A DNA stretch of 64,000 nucleotides from Pegea sp. RAD2-039 (GCA_034620365.1 JAQGEQ010000045.1:248001-312000); one strand, 5' to 3'. Shown: positions 48,566 through 60,189, counted from the stretch's first letter. Numbers and translations: made by a program. The notes: generated by a model from the letters alone, not told the origin.

Positions 48566-49886
48566 TAATACTACTCTACCATCTTAATGAAATTATTCAT
48601 ACAATTCAATAACTATTATTATCACTAAAATGTCAAACAAATTAGCTTTTGTCAAACCTAATACAAAATGGTATAAACTAAAACAGAATTGATTTTAAAA
48701 CTTCACTTTAAAATTGTCGAATTGCTCGGAGGCCTTATTTTACCTTTATTAACATGTTAAAGCAGAAACAAAAATAATAACTTGTTCATCTCTACAAATA
48801 GCTTACGTACAAGTTAAAAATTTACCTTGTATAAGACGGATAAAGACCAACAATTTGTTGAAGATATTCATTGACTCATATGTCAATAATAAGAGTTAGT
48901 TTTGCTGAACGTCGAGTAATAAATCATATTTCCAGGTGACTTTAGCTTATAAGAAATGTTATTCGTTCTTTAATATTATTCTATTTTTAGATTATGATTT
49001 TTTATTGTTTTAAAAACTTTAAATGTTTATGAAAATTTATTGATTAAATTTATAGATAAATTATTGAATATATATTTAAAGATGTTGTAAAAATTCTTTA
49101 AATAGTTATTGATTGTTTATTAAACAGTTTTATCGACTAGACATAACTTCATTTTCTTCTATAATTGTTGATTTTTTGTTTAATTTACTCAAACAAATCT
49201 TTTTTAAATATTTCTTTTTCAGTCTAAGAAACTTGACTTTCTTTAAACAATTTAAAAATCTGTTACTAAAAAAAGCTTATTAGATATAAATGGTAAACAT
49301 AATGTTAAAATTTTTTGATGATTTAAAAATTTAGATAAAACTTAAAGTTCTGTTATAAAAATTAAAAAAATTTTTTCAAGTTGTCGTAAAAATTCATAGA
49401 AATCAGTTCAACATATATTTTTATTTTATGATTAGATTAATTTATATGTTTTGATGGTTTCTGTTTTATGTTACTAATTCTTAGCTTATGGTTACAAATT
49501 AATGTGTTCTTTTGTAATCTTTATCATATTCATTTTAATCAAGTTCATTTTATAGCTTTTAAGTATTATTAAAATTTCTTTATAATTATTTATTTATTAC
49601 AAATTATGTTTTAATTCAGTAACTATTAAAAATAATTTTTTAAATTTTTAAATATTATTTCTAATTATTCCATTGGTTGATATTCATAAAAATATTTAAA
49701 ATTTAAAAGTAAATTTAACAAAAATTATGAGTTTAAATATTTTACAATTAATATTGAAACAGTTTTTTCTTCAAATACTTATCTTTAAAACTTTTCTTTG
49801 CAATGAAGGCCTTTTGTAAATTGTACTTATTATCGTTGCCTTGCTAATTGTTAGTGTGTAATCGTTTTTTTATCAATGTTCAAAAT

Positions 49887-51737
49887 ATGGCTTCTAAAAC
49901 CGAAAGAGTTTCCAGCACCTCCAGTAATAATGCTGTTCAAAGCTTGCTCAGTGAAATATATACTCGCTATCAAATAGGGAATCATTTTGATAGCTCTACA
50001 GAAACCTCTTGTTTTTCTGATGGAGTGCATGTTCATTCAGAAACTAACTTGGTGATGATGAATAGCGAAGAGAAGGAACAACTTCACCCTTCTAATCTCA
50101 TCTCTAATAGTTGTGATGATCTGTTGGCTATTAAAGAAGATTTGAAGCAACGAATTGTTGTTATCTCTGCTAAACTTGTCAGACAACTGAAACAAAGAAA
50201 TCGTTTGAAAGAAAAACATTTGAAACACTGCGATACAATAACAGCTGTTCTTCAAGCTGTTTCTAGAAAAAGATGGGAAGACACCCAACTAAAATTTACT
50301 TTAGATCCTTATCCTACTAAAAAAGGTTTTATACAATGGTACAGTGCCCTGCGGGCTATTGTACAGCTCCCGACTGGTCTACCATCTTGCTGGAGAAAAC
50401 GAATGTGGACAAATATTGCTGATAATTACTTCAAAACAAAACATGGTGACCGAGACTGGCCAACTGTCAAACGTTGGGTGTTTAGTGACCGAGTTTGTCC
50501 TACAGATGAAACTCTTGGTAACCAAATAGTCAAGGATTTACACCGGACTGGTTATTCCAACATAATCTCAACAAATGAAAATAAGAATGAAGATCGGATG
50601 TTACTAAAACGTGTGCTGCTTGCGTATGCGAGGTGGAATAAAGAGATTGGTTATTGTCAAGGTTTTAACGTCATTGCTGCTTTGTTGTTGCAAGTAACAT
50701 GTGGTGACGATGAAGCCGCTTTTAAAATTATGGTTTATCTCATCGATCATGTATTACCATCTAATTACTTCTCAAATAACTTACAAGCTCTATCTGTTGA
50801 CATGGCTGTTTTTCGTGACTTGCTAAAGATGAAGTTACCAAAACTTTCACAAACTCTCGACCAGCTGCAGAAAGAAGCAAACGAAAACCTGATTGGTTCA
50901 AATTATGAACCACCATTAACCAATGTGTTTACCATGCAATGGTTTCTTACTCTATTTGCTACATGTTTACCTCTACAACTAGTCCTTCGTATCTGGGATA
51001 GTCTAATCGTGGATGGGAATGAGATTCTAGTTCGAGTCTCATTAGTAGTCTGGATGAAGTTAAGCGAGAAAGTTTCAAAAGCTCAATCTGCTGATGATTT
51101 CTACTCGATCATGTCGAAACAGATGCAAGAAGCAACAAATGGTAAATTGATTCGTCAAGATGAATTGGTGACGATGATTTATAAACTTGCATCATTTCCT
51201 CTTCCATGTCTTCACGAATTACGCGAGAAATATACTTACAACATCACTCCATTCCTAACTAACGATCATGTTCGGAATGAGAGCACCAATACAAGTCCAG
51301 CGTCACCTGGCGACGACTTTGACGTCACTACTTTTTCCTGCTTCACTGGTTTAATGAACCAGAGCAGTGACTCTCTTTCTGGTACTAATGGAAATCGTAA
51401 ACATGGTCTAAATGAATTAACAGTTGCATCATCTGGGTACAATGACCAATCAAACAAACCAAACTCTTTAATGGAGGAACGCATGTCAACTGATATCGCT
51501 TCACTTAAGCAACAGTATCTACAAATACGAGCTCGACAATCAACCGCTCATCTGGTGTACGCTAAACCCACAAGAGATTCAAACCATCATAATGGTATGA
51601 TCTCTTATCATCCTAATCGTAAACCAGTCATGGTTAATCATCTTCTAATCGGTCGTGACTCTAACTTTAACCCTTCTGCTGTTCCGATCCAACTACAACA
51701 ATCTTATGTCCCAAAAAGACGAAGACAAAGACATTAG
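49887..51737 (+). CDS. TBC1D30: TBC1D30-type RabGAP, single exon
   Basis: GTPase-activating protein; the vertebrate orthologue acts on Rab8 and influences primary cilium formation. I start at ATG 49887 (616 residues); an upstream in-frame TTG is not a likely start. A predicted coiled coil (about 75-115) precedes KRWEDTQLKFTLDPYPTKKG, a block diagnostic of this subfamily. The TBC domain spans about 165-395. The arginine finger is in IVKDLHRTGYSN (Asp217, Arg220) and the glutamine finger in YCQGFN (Gln258). LSVDMAVFRDLL, EPPLTNVFTMQWFLTLFATC and LREKYTYNITPF are also characteristic. The C-terminal 150 residues are serine-, asparagine- and basic-rich and shorter than in vertebrates (human about 924). 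There are no introns. A poly(A) signal AATAAA lies near 52072. It is the only plus-strand gene assigned. Confidence 0.93.
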   Translation: MASKTERVSSTSSNNAVQSLLSEIYTRYQIGNHFDSSTETSCFSDGVHVHSETNLVMMNSEEKEQLHPSNLISNSCDDLLAIKEDLKQRIVVISAKLVRQLKQRNRLKEKHLKHCDTITAVLQAVSRKRWEDTQLKFTLDPYPTKKGFIQWYSALRAIVQLPTGLPSCWRKRMWTNIADNYFKTKHGDRDWPTVKRWVFSDRVCPTDETLGNQIVKDLHRTGYSNIISTNENKNEDRMLLKRVLLAYARWNKEIGYCQGFNVIAALLLQVTCGDDEAAFKIMVYLIDHVLPSNYFSNNLQALSVDMAVFRDLLKMKLPKLSQTLDQLQKEANENLIGSNYEPPLTNVFTMQWFLTLFATCLPLQLVLRIWDSLIVDGNEILVRVSLVVWMKLSEKVSKAQSADDFYSIMSKQMQEATNGKLIRQDELVTMIYKLASFPLPCLHELREKYTYNITPFLTNDHVRNESTNTSPASPGDDFDVTTFSCFTGLMNQSSDSLSGTNGNRKHGLNELTVASSGYNDQSNKPNSLMEERMSTDIASLKQQYLQIRARQSTAHLVYAKPTRDSNHHNGMISYHPNRKPVMVNHLLIGRDSNFNPSAVPIQLQQSYVPKRRRQRH

Positions 51738-52945
51738 AAGAAGATTTCTTTATACAGTTTAGCTCTTTCTGAAGTTGGCGCTTTTTCTTTTGATGCTTGT
51801 TTTGATCTTGATATAGTTGATTGTCTTCATTATCCACTGATATCAGCTCTGTACTCTTGGACTGGTATCATAGAAGTCAGTAAACCTTGATTAAACCAAA
51901 CTGACTTATTCATACATTTATGTCTTCTTCTTTTTGAGCTATCTTCATATTGTTGATGTTATGATTCAAGATATAGGGAGCTCTTACTGCGTAGCTACAA
52001 ACGCTGACTTCATTGGTATATCTTGACTTATTCAAAGTATAGTAGTATCTTGCTGAATGGTTATCTAATTGAATAAAGAACGTTGTGATGCTAGTTCTTT
52101 GCTTGATCTATAAAATACTTGATGATGTAATTGTTGTTGAAGACATACACAAGAAGTAACCTGTTCTATACAAGATTGATTGATGAAGGAGTTTTGTTGT
52201 TATATGCTTTGTTTTTATGTTTCAAGCAAATTAGCTTTCGTACTTATGTTTGTTGCACATTTTCCATTCCATTATATTCGTAACTAATCTACAAACCCAC
52301 TGAAAAGCTGTTGAATCCTGCGTATAAAAGCTGAATGCTAATTATGTTGCAAATCTGTTATAATAAGCAATATACTGTGTGCTTACTGGTCAGTTGGTTT
52401 CATAATCATACGTGCTGAAGTAGACTGAAATGGTGCAAACAAAATCCTTTTATGTCTTGATGTTATCAAAACAGTTCCTGACTTGTGATACTCAGTCATC
52501 TTTCATTGAGAATGTATGTCCTTGCGCTTTAATTTATATTTCATATCATTGTGATCGGTTTAAATATTTTTATAAACTGATGTAATAATATTTATCAAAA
52601 GTTATTATAATTATGAAACACTAAGCAACTTCAAGAATGAAACTTTTGTGAAAACTTTTCTTTATTTATTATTAATACTTTTATTGTATATTATTGTATA
52701 TATATTTGTAAATATTGAATCAAAATACCTCCTAAATGTTTAAACGTGACTTTCAATATCTTAGCAATATTCTAAATCTCTCAAACTACATTTTGTTGTA
52801 CTTTCAATTTCCAAACTTTAAATCAGAGTTGGAAAAGCGATTTATTTTTCTACAACTTATTTCTTACTTCAATTAAATGTATTTATACAAACAAAACATT
52901 CTAATATTTAATTTTAATTGTAAATTTTACTGCCTGGTCAGTTAA
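51738..52945. other. 3' UTR of TBC1D30 and spacer
   Basis: No further coding sequence was found. Composition is less AT-rich up to about 52550, and with AATAAA near 52072 and later this fits a long 3' UTR. Confidence 0.4.
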
Positions 52946-53392
52946 TCATCTTTTATTTTTATTAATCAGAATTAAGAGGTGAACAACAGAAGAAACGAAG
53001 AGCTCGTGTTGATGACGCGATACTTCCAGTAACACTGAATAGTCATCTTCTTCTGGGACCTTTTTTCTCAAACTTGTGACGTCATCAATCAAACAGATGT
53101 GACGTAATCGCTTCAGCACCAACCGTATCCAGGAAGAACTTGCTGAAGAGTGATTGAAAGATGCTGCGCGTGACTTGCTACAAATTGATACTTGCATCTC
53201 GTTTTTAACGAAAGAAATATGCGAACTTGATTCAAATATTCTAAACTAATATGGATTTGAAATGAGTTTGGCAAGCACCGAGTAGTAAATGATAAAAATG
53301 TGTCACTTAAAAGTTGGACAATGAAAGAAGACCGATGTTCTGCTTCAGAACTAGTTGTAAGAAGATTACAGATGATTGAATCTGCTCTTTAA
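52946..53392. other. Exon-like segment, strand unresolved
   Basis: This stretch is richer in G+C than its surroundings and has open frames on both strands. Minus: 52946-53197 encodes 83 residues from an ATG (WIRLVLKRLRHICLIDDVTS, EDDYSVLLEVSRHQHELF), and AATAAA follows in the last codons. Plus: after a good acceptor (TTTTTATTAATCAG) the frame reads LRGEQQKKRRARVDDAILP up to a GTAACA donor. Further on, 53268-53392 reads KSWTMKEDRCSASELVVRRL and stops. I could not join the plus-strand pieces in phase. No homologue is recognised. TGACGTCA is at 53077-53084. Confidence 0.3.
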
Positions 53393-54604
53393 ATGGAAGA
53401 GTTCTCAAAACAAACTACTTTATGAAATTGAGTTTTTTGTTGTGATGTAAGTCATAGAGGACTTTTCTAGATAAATCTTTCTTAATAACTTCATTACGAA
53501 AGTAAATTTTATTTGTAGCTTTATTAACTTTGTTGAATTCACTATTTTATGGATTTTTGCTGTTTCAAAATAAACTCAATTGTTTGAAGTTTTACAAAAA
53601 TTGTTATTTGGAAGCTAATGAAAGTTTACAAGATTAGTTTTTAAGTTTCCAGTTGTAAGATTAACTAACTTTAAGCTGCTTAATTCAAATGTAACCTTTA
53701 AAATACTGTAACTTGATCTAGTGGTGTTTCTGGTTATATATTTTTGAATGTGTTTAAGTATTTGTTATCAACTTTAAAATAAAATTTTCGTTGATAATTT
53801 GAACTTGTTTATGAACTAGTTCAGTTGAAATTCCCCAATCTAACCTTCAATTGATTTCTAAGCAAGGACTTATTTGTTTTATCGATTTTTTATGATTACT
53901 GCCAGCAATTAAACAGCAAGTCGCTTTTGCTAGCTACTAAAATACCCTGCAAGAAAATTTGTTGTTTTTAAATGCTTTTGAAAGCATTTTTTCCACTTTA
54001 AAAATTAGTAATTATACTTTAACTGTCTGATAAGTGATGATTTGAAAAACTCATTTTAAAGGACAATTCGTGTACTTAACTAGTGAAGTACCTTTACATA
54101 TTTCATTTACTTTTATGATAATTATAGAAAAATAGTAATTTAAGATAATCAAAGCTGTAAAGAATTATCTAATCTACAAAAGAAGTATAAAAGATTAAGA
54201 TGAATTCTTCATTTAAGTATTTACAACTCGAAATCAATAATATAACTTTTCTTTTCATCTTAAATAAAAGAGATTATATGTGCAAGCTGTTGTATTTGTA
54301 CATTAAACTAAGATGCAAACGAAGTTTTCACACAATAAAAATGAACCTAAAAAATCTAACTTCATTAAAAAGCAAAACAAACACAGATATCTTGATTAAG
54401 AATTAACAATTGTGATAAATATCTAATTAGTGATATAAGCATCAAAACAATCATGATTTATATGAAACAGACACATTGAAAAGTTGAAGAGCTAACTGCA
54501 TTAGAAAAGAAAACATGATTCAAAAAAGAGGCACCGCAAAACTATTCGAGTTATACTAAAGAGATGAAGCAAGCACCAATTTGTTAGAAGACCACAACAT
54601 GACT
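53393..54604. other. Intergenic, downstream of GMP reductase
   Basis: AT-rich sequence with no exon supported. A 68-codon plus-strand frame at 54200-54406 has low-complexity content and no context. Confidence 0.4.
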
Positions 54605-55648
54605 TCAAACACCATACATCTGATTCCATTGTTGAGTTACTCGAATGAAAGTGGTTCTTTTAGGTAACTCTTTTAACTTAGAGGCACCAACGTAGGTACA
54701 AGTAGATCTTAATCCTCCTAAGATATCTTGAATGGTTCCATGGATATCTCCTCGATAAGGAATCTCAACTGTCTTTCCTTCAGAAGCTCGATAATTAGCA
54801 ACACCACCTGAATGTTTATCCATAGCAGTACTTGAACTCATACCATAAAACATCTTCACCTTTTCACCATTTTCTTTCACAATTAGATCCCCACCACTTT
54901 GATCATGACCAGCAAACAAACCTCCCATCATCACAAAATCAGCTCCAGCACCAAACGCTTTAGCAACATCACCAGGACATGTACATCCTCCATCAGAGAT
55001 GATGTGTCCATTAAGACCATGAGCAGCATCTCCACATTCAATCACACAACTAAGTTGTGGGTAACCAACGCCTGTCTTCTTTCTCGTGGTACACACTGAA
55101 CCTGGTCCTATTCCAACTTTAACCACATCAGCACCAGATAATATGAGTTCTTCAACCATTTCAACAGTCACAACATTACCAGCAATTATAGTATGAGACT
55201 GAAAATGGTTTCTCACTTTTTTGACATATTCAATAAAGTGCTCGGAGTAACCATTAGCAACATCGATACAAATAGTTGTCAACTGAGGTAGAGATGTCAA
55301 AATTTCACACATACATTTGAAATCATTCTCAGATGTACCTGAACTAACAGCAACATAAGGAACACATTGTGGGTTTTTATCAACAAATTGTTTCCAAGCT
55401 TCAGTTGAATAATATTTATGTATTGCCACCATAGCTTGGTGCTTGGCAAATTCAATTGCCATCTCAAATGTACCAGTAGTGTCCATATTAGCTGCTATGA
55501 TGGGAACACCTACAAACGTTCTTCCTGAATTTCGAAACTTGATCGTACGAACAAGATTAACTTCTGATCTACTTTTCAAAGTACTTCGTTTAGGTCGAAC
55601 TAAAACATCTTTGAAATCAAGTTTGATATCATTATCTATTCTTGGCAT
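54605..55648 (-). CDS. GMPR: GMP reductase, single exon
   Basis: Converts GMP to IMP and ammonia with NADPH, balancing guanine and adenine nucleotides. The 347-residue TIM-barrel protein (human GMPR/GMPR2 345-348) starts at an ATG with [20 protein letters not shown]. The catalytic cysteine is Cys186 in GPGSVCTTR, the same number as in the human enzyme. [50 protein letters not shown] and [16 protein letters not shown] are conserved. The 'KHSGG...[12 protein letters not shown]' region distinguishes it from IMP dehydrogenase, and the CBS domains of IMPDH are absent. There are no introns. GMPR1 and GMPR2 duplicated within vertebrates, so no paralogue is implied. Confidence 0.95.
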   Translation of the reverse strand: MPRIDNDIKLDFKDVLVRPKRSTLKSRSEVNLVRTIKFRNSGRTFVGVPIIAANMDTTGTFEMAIEFAKHQAMVAIHKYYSTEAWKQFVDKNPQCVPYVAVSSGTSENDFKCMCEILTSLPQLTTICIDVANGYSEHFIEYVKKVRNHFQSHTIIAGNVVTVEMVEELILSGADVVKVGIGPGSVCTTRKKTGVGYPQLSCVIECGDAAHGLNGHIISDGGCTCPGDVAKAFGAGADFVMMGGLFAGHDQSGGDLIVKENGEKVKMFYGMSSSTAMDKHSGGVANYRASEGKTVEIPYRGDIHGTIQDILGGLRSTCTYVGASKLKELPKRTTFIRVTQQWNQMYGV

Positions 55649-57107
55649 ATTGTCTTCACTCCTTCTAGATAAATCTGTTTGATAAAGATAAGAGATTAGT
55701 TGAACGAAATGAAAAATGATTAAAATGTCAGATAAGAAAATAAGTTCATCTTAAATAGATTTAGAATAAAGTTAATATGGTTCATCAATTTAAAAAAAAA
55801 ACTAATTTAGCTACTATTTAATTTAATATTCAACATATTAAGATTTTAACTAATATGATTAAAAATCTCTTAAACAAGATACTATAAGCTTTTTAAAAAA
55901 GACTTTAAAGTCATTAAATATCTATATAAAAGTAAAAAAATAATTGTTCATAAGTTTTATCTTAAAATTATAATTTAAGTGATATCAAAATTAATCAATT
56001 ATTAAAAGCAAAATTAAACTAATATAAAATAACTTCTAATAAATCTATTAATATCTAATTTATAAAATCAGTTGTTTTATCATAAATACTAAATAAAAAA
56101 ATAAGTGGATGATATCAAACAAGATAAGGACTTCTTCCAATTTAATTGCTAAGATAAACTAATGAAAAATTTAAAGTTAAAAATAAAATCAAATATGAAA
56201 TAATTAAATAATAAAATAATATTTACTTTTATAAGTTAATATTTGATATATGAAATAAATAAAACATTTTTTTTTTAAAATAAGTAATTCAAACGTTAAA
56301 CAAATATTAAAATATTGATCAATTGTAATGATATCAGAATAAATCAAATTATTATTATAGGTTTTAGCTAAAAGTTTTATTAAAAGAGAGAAAAACTTAA
56401 TTCTAAATACATAAAAAATATTTTAAGACTATTAATTACAGCTTTTTAAAGTAAACTAATAAAATTGAAAACTATTTTAGGTTATATTTAACATAAAAGT
56501 AGTTTTATAGAAAAACTAAACAACTATTAATACCAAAAAACTGAAATTAATTAAGCAAAAAATTAAAAAAGTTAATTGTAATTAAAAAATTAAGTTTAAT
56601 ATCAGCATTTAATGTTTTATGAAAGTTAAAAAGTAGATTAAAGCAATAATTAGAGATGTAACCCACAACTGAACATAATTAGCTGAAAATGAGTAGAAGC
56701 ACGTTTTTAGAAAGTCTAGTTCAACATTGAAATAAACAGTAGCGGGGATTACCAGCTTCGAAAATTAAAATTATTTCTCTATCTAATAATATTAACTACT
56801 TTCAAGCCAAATAAAAACATAAATTTGATTTATATTTAATGTGGAAATTTAAATTCTTTTCGTTTTTAATGAAAACAAACTTTGTATGTCTACGAAGCTT
56901 ATTTTTAGGTTGAATAAACTAACTCGTTAAATCTATAACTTTGGATACTTCTGTCGTTTATGAGAGAACTTTTACAACTTAACTTTCAACTCTTAAAGAT
57001 TCTTTTCAAAAAAGTTTATTTAATTCATAAAGGGAGACGTTATATTATACCAAAAAAGTAGTTACAAGCCAAAATATACCTGTTTATATATATATAATCA
57101 TTGTTTT
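55649..57107. other. Intergenic, upstream of GMP reductase
   Basis: Very AT-rich. No exon or repeat was recognised, and there is no identifiable promoter motif. Confidence 0.4.
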
Positions 57108-57335
57108 ATATTTATTTATTTATTTATTACAATAAATGTGAAGGAGGGTGCCTAAAGAGAGCACCTCTCGCTAACACACATTCTCACAAATTAGATCTAT
57201 TTGACGTGTAAACGAAAAAGTATATGACAATGAAGAATTGCACAGAATCATAGTATTGTAAAAGAGAAAAATTCACAGTTTAGAAATGGCAATGTTGGCT
57301 ATATTATAACAATTCAGCTTTTTCTTGAACAGCAT
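57108..57335 (-). mobile_element. LINE 3' end, truncated copy
   Basis: On the minus strand: TTTCTAAACTGTGAATTTTT (end of the RT frame), a divergent 3' UTR, then GTTAGCGAGAGGTGCTCTCT, AGGCACCCTCCTTCACATTT and a TTTATTGTAATAAATAAATA tail with several ATAA units. It is closely related to the 46080-46460 copy. Confidence 0.75.
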
Positions 57336-57955
57336 AAGTGATTTATATTTATTATTATTTATCCAAAACAATTTATTCAAAAAATTTAGTTGCTATCTAT
57401 TTGATTTAATTATTGTTTTTACTGGTACTTGCTGAAGAAAAACAATTTTTGAAGTATAGTTTTATGTAAAAAAATGTAGTTGGTATTTGAATGAAGAAAT
57501 ATTAGTTATTGTAAGTTTCATGATTTTGTTCATAACTTTTTATTAGTAACAATAAATAAACAATTCATTACAATTAGTTAAATATCATCTGTTTCAAAAT
57601 CTGAATAATATTTTAAAATTCAGCATAATGCTTTTACAATATTTCTGTTTTGTTAGAAACTGTGTTAATTCAAATATGCTTTGACGCATATTTTGAACTA
57701 AAAGAATTTATGATTGAGAGAAGTTTGTCTTCCTAGGTAGTGATTTATGGAGTTTTACAAGCCAGTGCTCCCAATTAATTAATAATAATCAAATTATTAA
57801 TTTTGCTGTGTAGAAACACAGGATTTTAAATAGCTTTGCTGGTATTGATAGTCAAAACTTTATTAAATACAAAAAAAATATTCAAAACTAAACTACAAGT
57901 CATCAGTAACTTTAAACATAATGATACTTATCAATAAACATTATCATATCGTTTG

Positions 57956-58232
57956 TTAAACTTCTTTATCTTTCCTAACCACAAATATGATATTTGAAGC
58001 AAGAATGAATGCAGTCAAGTACCAAGCTACAATAAAAGTAAAGACTAAAAAATATTTTAGGTAAATTGTATTTGTACAGAATGCGTTTTCATCTCTAAAA
58101 GGATATTTCAAAGTAACAAATCAAAAAGATTTAAGTAGACGGTAGCAGGAAAGTACATTGCATAAACGAGTAAATAGTTGATGTTTATCAGGAAATATAT
58201 GTTTCCAACATCCATTGTGGCGTTTTCAGTTC
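57956..58232 (-). pseudogene. 3' end of an unrecognised membrane-protein gene, cut off by the duplicated block
   Basis: Two minus-strand exons can be joined: 58157-58232 (TENATMDVGNIYFLININYL...) and 57956-58094 (DENAFCTNTIYLKYFL...KDKEV, stop). Phases agree across a 62-nt GT/AG intron. The 45-residue last exon contains one clear membrane helix (FLVFTFIVAWYLTAFILAS); the upstream exon has another hydrophobic segment. The acceptor of the upstream exon is at 58233, and immediately beyond it (from 58238) repeat unit A begins, so any earlier exons are displaced or lost. I do not recognise the family. It could still be a live gene if its 5' exons lie beyond the block. Confidence 0.45.
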
Positions 58233-58237
58233 CTAAA

Positions 58238-58650
58238 AATCATCTAATGACTGAAAGTGTCAGAAAATACGAATTTAAAAAATGCCAGAGTGAATTCATC
58301 CGCTTCGTCGCGATCGAAACAATTGAATCAAGTCGATTATGAAAGATATTGTTTATCGAAGAGGATATGAAGTTGCATCATTCGCACATCGAGAACTTCA
58401 TCAAGTTCTTTGATGATCACAAAACGAATCATCTAATGACAGATAGTGATTGGAGAAAGCTAGAATCAGACAATCACGTGACTGGAGACTATCAAAGAAA
58501 CGAGATCCAGTTGATGGTTATGTAAATGATAATAGAATTCGCAGATATCTCAGCTGTTTCTAGAAGCTGATCTCTATCCAAAGAGTGAGCAGAAAAGATA
58601 AGAATTTGCTAATCAAGTGAGCTATCGACTTCGCTATAAGTTTTGGTTCA
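58238..58650 (+). repeat. Unit A, copy 1 (unknown gene-like fragment)
   Basis: Almost identical to 59290-59690. Both start GAAAGTGTCAGAAAATACGA and end at the minisatellite. In the plus frame the second half reads IEEDMKLHHSHIENFIKFFD, then DHKTNHLMTDSDWRKLES; copy 1 has a TAA where copy 2 has CAA (near 58522 versus 59558). The frame is also interrupted upstream by TGA. It looks like a captured exon or a decayed gene; no family is recognised. Confidence 0.7.
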
Positions 58651-58654
58651 CGAT

Positions 58655-58853
58655 ATGGACCACCTGGGAAAGATGTGGACCACCTGGTAAAGATGTGGAC
58701 CACCTGGGAAAGATGTGGACCACCTGGGAAAGATGTGGACCACCTGGGAAAGATGTGGACCACCAGGGAAAGATGTGGACCACCAGGGAAAGATGTGGAC
58801 CACCAGCGAAAGATGTGGACCACCAGCGAAAGATATGGACCACCTGGGAAAGA
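58655..58853. repeat. 20-bp minisatellite, array 1, 10 units
   Basis: Ten units of TGGACCACCTGGGAAAGATG with variants at the CCTGG core (CCTGG, CCAGG, CCAGC, CCTGGT). Variants are grouped: the CCTGG type is on the left and the CCAGG/CCAGC types on the right, with CCTGG again at the end. As 20 is not divisible by 3, three units give a 20-residue repeat that is open in all six frames, so the apparent proteins (for example GPPGKDVDHLGKMWTTWERC) are artefacts. Confidence 0.9.
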
Positions 58854-58854
58854 A

Positions 58855-59292
58855 TTGCTATTGAAGTACTTAATCATTGTATAGGAGATGCCACAAAAGA
58901 TGCACCAATAGCCATTCCATCAATAAAGTTATGAACAGCATCCACAACTGTTATCATCCAAGCAATTGGTTTGACTTTCTTAAAATTGAATATGGATTTT
59001 CTGGATTTATTATTCCTAATCTCTATTTCTATAATTCCATTTTTAGAGTTTTGAGAATCTGATATTCCAAGAGTTGTAGAAGACGAATTTGTTTCAATTA
59101 ATGCATCATTTGTGTTATCTTTTTCAAGAGAATCATTCAAACTTTTGTCTTTTAAAAAATCTGAGGACATGCAGCTACTTACAGGTTCATGAGAATGTCT
59201 TGTTTTGAAGAAGTTTTCTAAAAGATTTTCAGTCAAAAAGAAAAGATAAATACCAACAGAAACTATAACACTATGCCATACTATTTTAGAAA
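58855..59292 (-). pseudogene. Partial, broken copy of the neighbouring ZIP transporter gene
   Basis: About 438 bp copied from 61094-61533 of the intact ZIP gene, differing at only a handful of positions by eye. It covers the stretch from KIVWHSVIVSVGIYLFFLT to HNFIDGMAIGASFVASPIQ. At the end a G-to-T change on the coding strand turns the glycine codon after SPIQ into TGA, so the frame stops there. The left junction is with the minisatellite, the right junction with unit A (shared GAA). It lacks both ends of the transporter and cannot encode one. The high similarity implies a recent event or gene conversion. Confidence 0.9.
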
Positions 59293-59690
59293 GTGTCAGA
59301 AAATACGAATTTAAAAAATGCCAGAGTGATTTCATCCGCTTCGTCGCGATCGAAACAATTGAATCAAGTCGATTATGAAAGATATTGTTTATCGAAGAGG
59401 ATATGAAGTTGCATCATTCGCACATCGAGAACTTCATCAAGTTCTTTGATGATCACAAAACGAATCATCTAATGACAGATAGTGATTGGAGAAAGCTAGA
59501 ATCAGACAATCACGTGACTGGAGACTATCAAAGAAACGAGATCCAGTTGATGGTTATGCAAATGATAATAGAATTCGCAGATATCTCAGCTGTTTCTAGA
59601 AGCTGATCTCTATCCAAAGAGTGAGCAGAAAAGATAAGAATTTGCTAATCAAGTGAGCTATCGACTTCGCTATGAGTTTTGGTTCACGAT
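59290..59690 (+). repeat. Unit A, copy 2 (unknown gene-like fragment)
   Basis: Near-identical to 58238-58650 and likewise followed directly by minisatellite units. The frame 59385-59606 gives 73 codons (LHHSHIENFIKFFDDHKTN, DWRKLESDNHVTGDYQ, ADISAVSRS) but lacks a supported start. Order in the block is A, array 1, ZIP fragment, A, array 2. Confidence 0.7.
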
Positions 59691-59691
59691 A

Positions 59692-59962
59692 TGGACCACC
59701 TGGGAAAGATGTGGACCACCTGGTAAAGATGTGGACCACCTGGTAAAGATGTGGACCACCTGGGAAAGATGTGGACCACCTGGGAAAGATGTGGACCACC
59801 AGGGAAAGATGTGGACCACCAGGGAAAGATGTGGACCACCAGGGAAAGATGTGGACCACCAGCGAAAGATGTGGACCACCAGCGAAAGATATGGACCACC
59901 TGGGAAAGATGTGGACCACCAGGGAAAGTTGTGGACCACCAGGGAAAGATGTGGACCACTTA
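59692..59962. repeat. 20-bp minisatellite, array 2, 14 units
   Basis: Same unit as array 1, with 14 copies. The order of variants parallels array 1 with four extra units, which fits duplication followed by expansion or contraction. Overlapping open frames on both strands across it are not genes. Confidence 0.9.
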
Positions 59963-60189
59963 AGCACATCTAATATATTTCTAGCAAATTCCGTTGACAA
60001 ATTAGCCAAAAAATATAGCAGATGAAATTCCACTTTTTATTTTCACTTGTGAATATAGAAATTTGTTATTTTTCAACTTCACTTTAGAGAACCATCTGGA
60101 GGTAGGTTTCTTCATCTCATAGAAAAGCTTTTCAAGAGGTTAGAAGAGTCTTGCATCTTGATATCTTTCAAATATCTTACATCTTGAAA

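Larger units (their letters stand above)
45301..49886. other. Intergenic, repeat-containing
   Basis: About 4.6 kb between two divergent genes. It contains a LINE 3' end (46080-46460), a SINE (48020-48390) and a second SINE tail (48450-48565). The rest is AT-rich with no supported exon; the TBC1D30 promoter should lie at its right end. Confidence 0.45.

Noticed and set aside
49848..49886. N-terminal extension of TBC1D30 from 49848
   Set aside because: The first codon is TTG; the first ATG in frame is 49887.
54899..55682. Plus-strand frames over GMP reductase
   Set aside because: Shadows of the conserved minus-strand gene.
58655..59962. CRISPR-like array
   Set aside because: Units are contiguous 20-bp repeats without spacers, in a eukaryotic intron-bearing genome.
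58560..60033. Long open frames of 69-145 codons on both strands over the minisatellites
   Set aside because: They follow from a stop-free 20-bp unit and exist in all frames; there is no start context or splice support.
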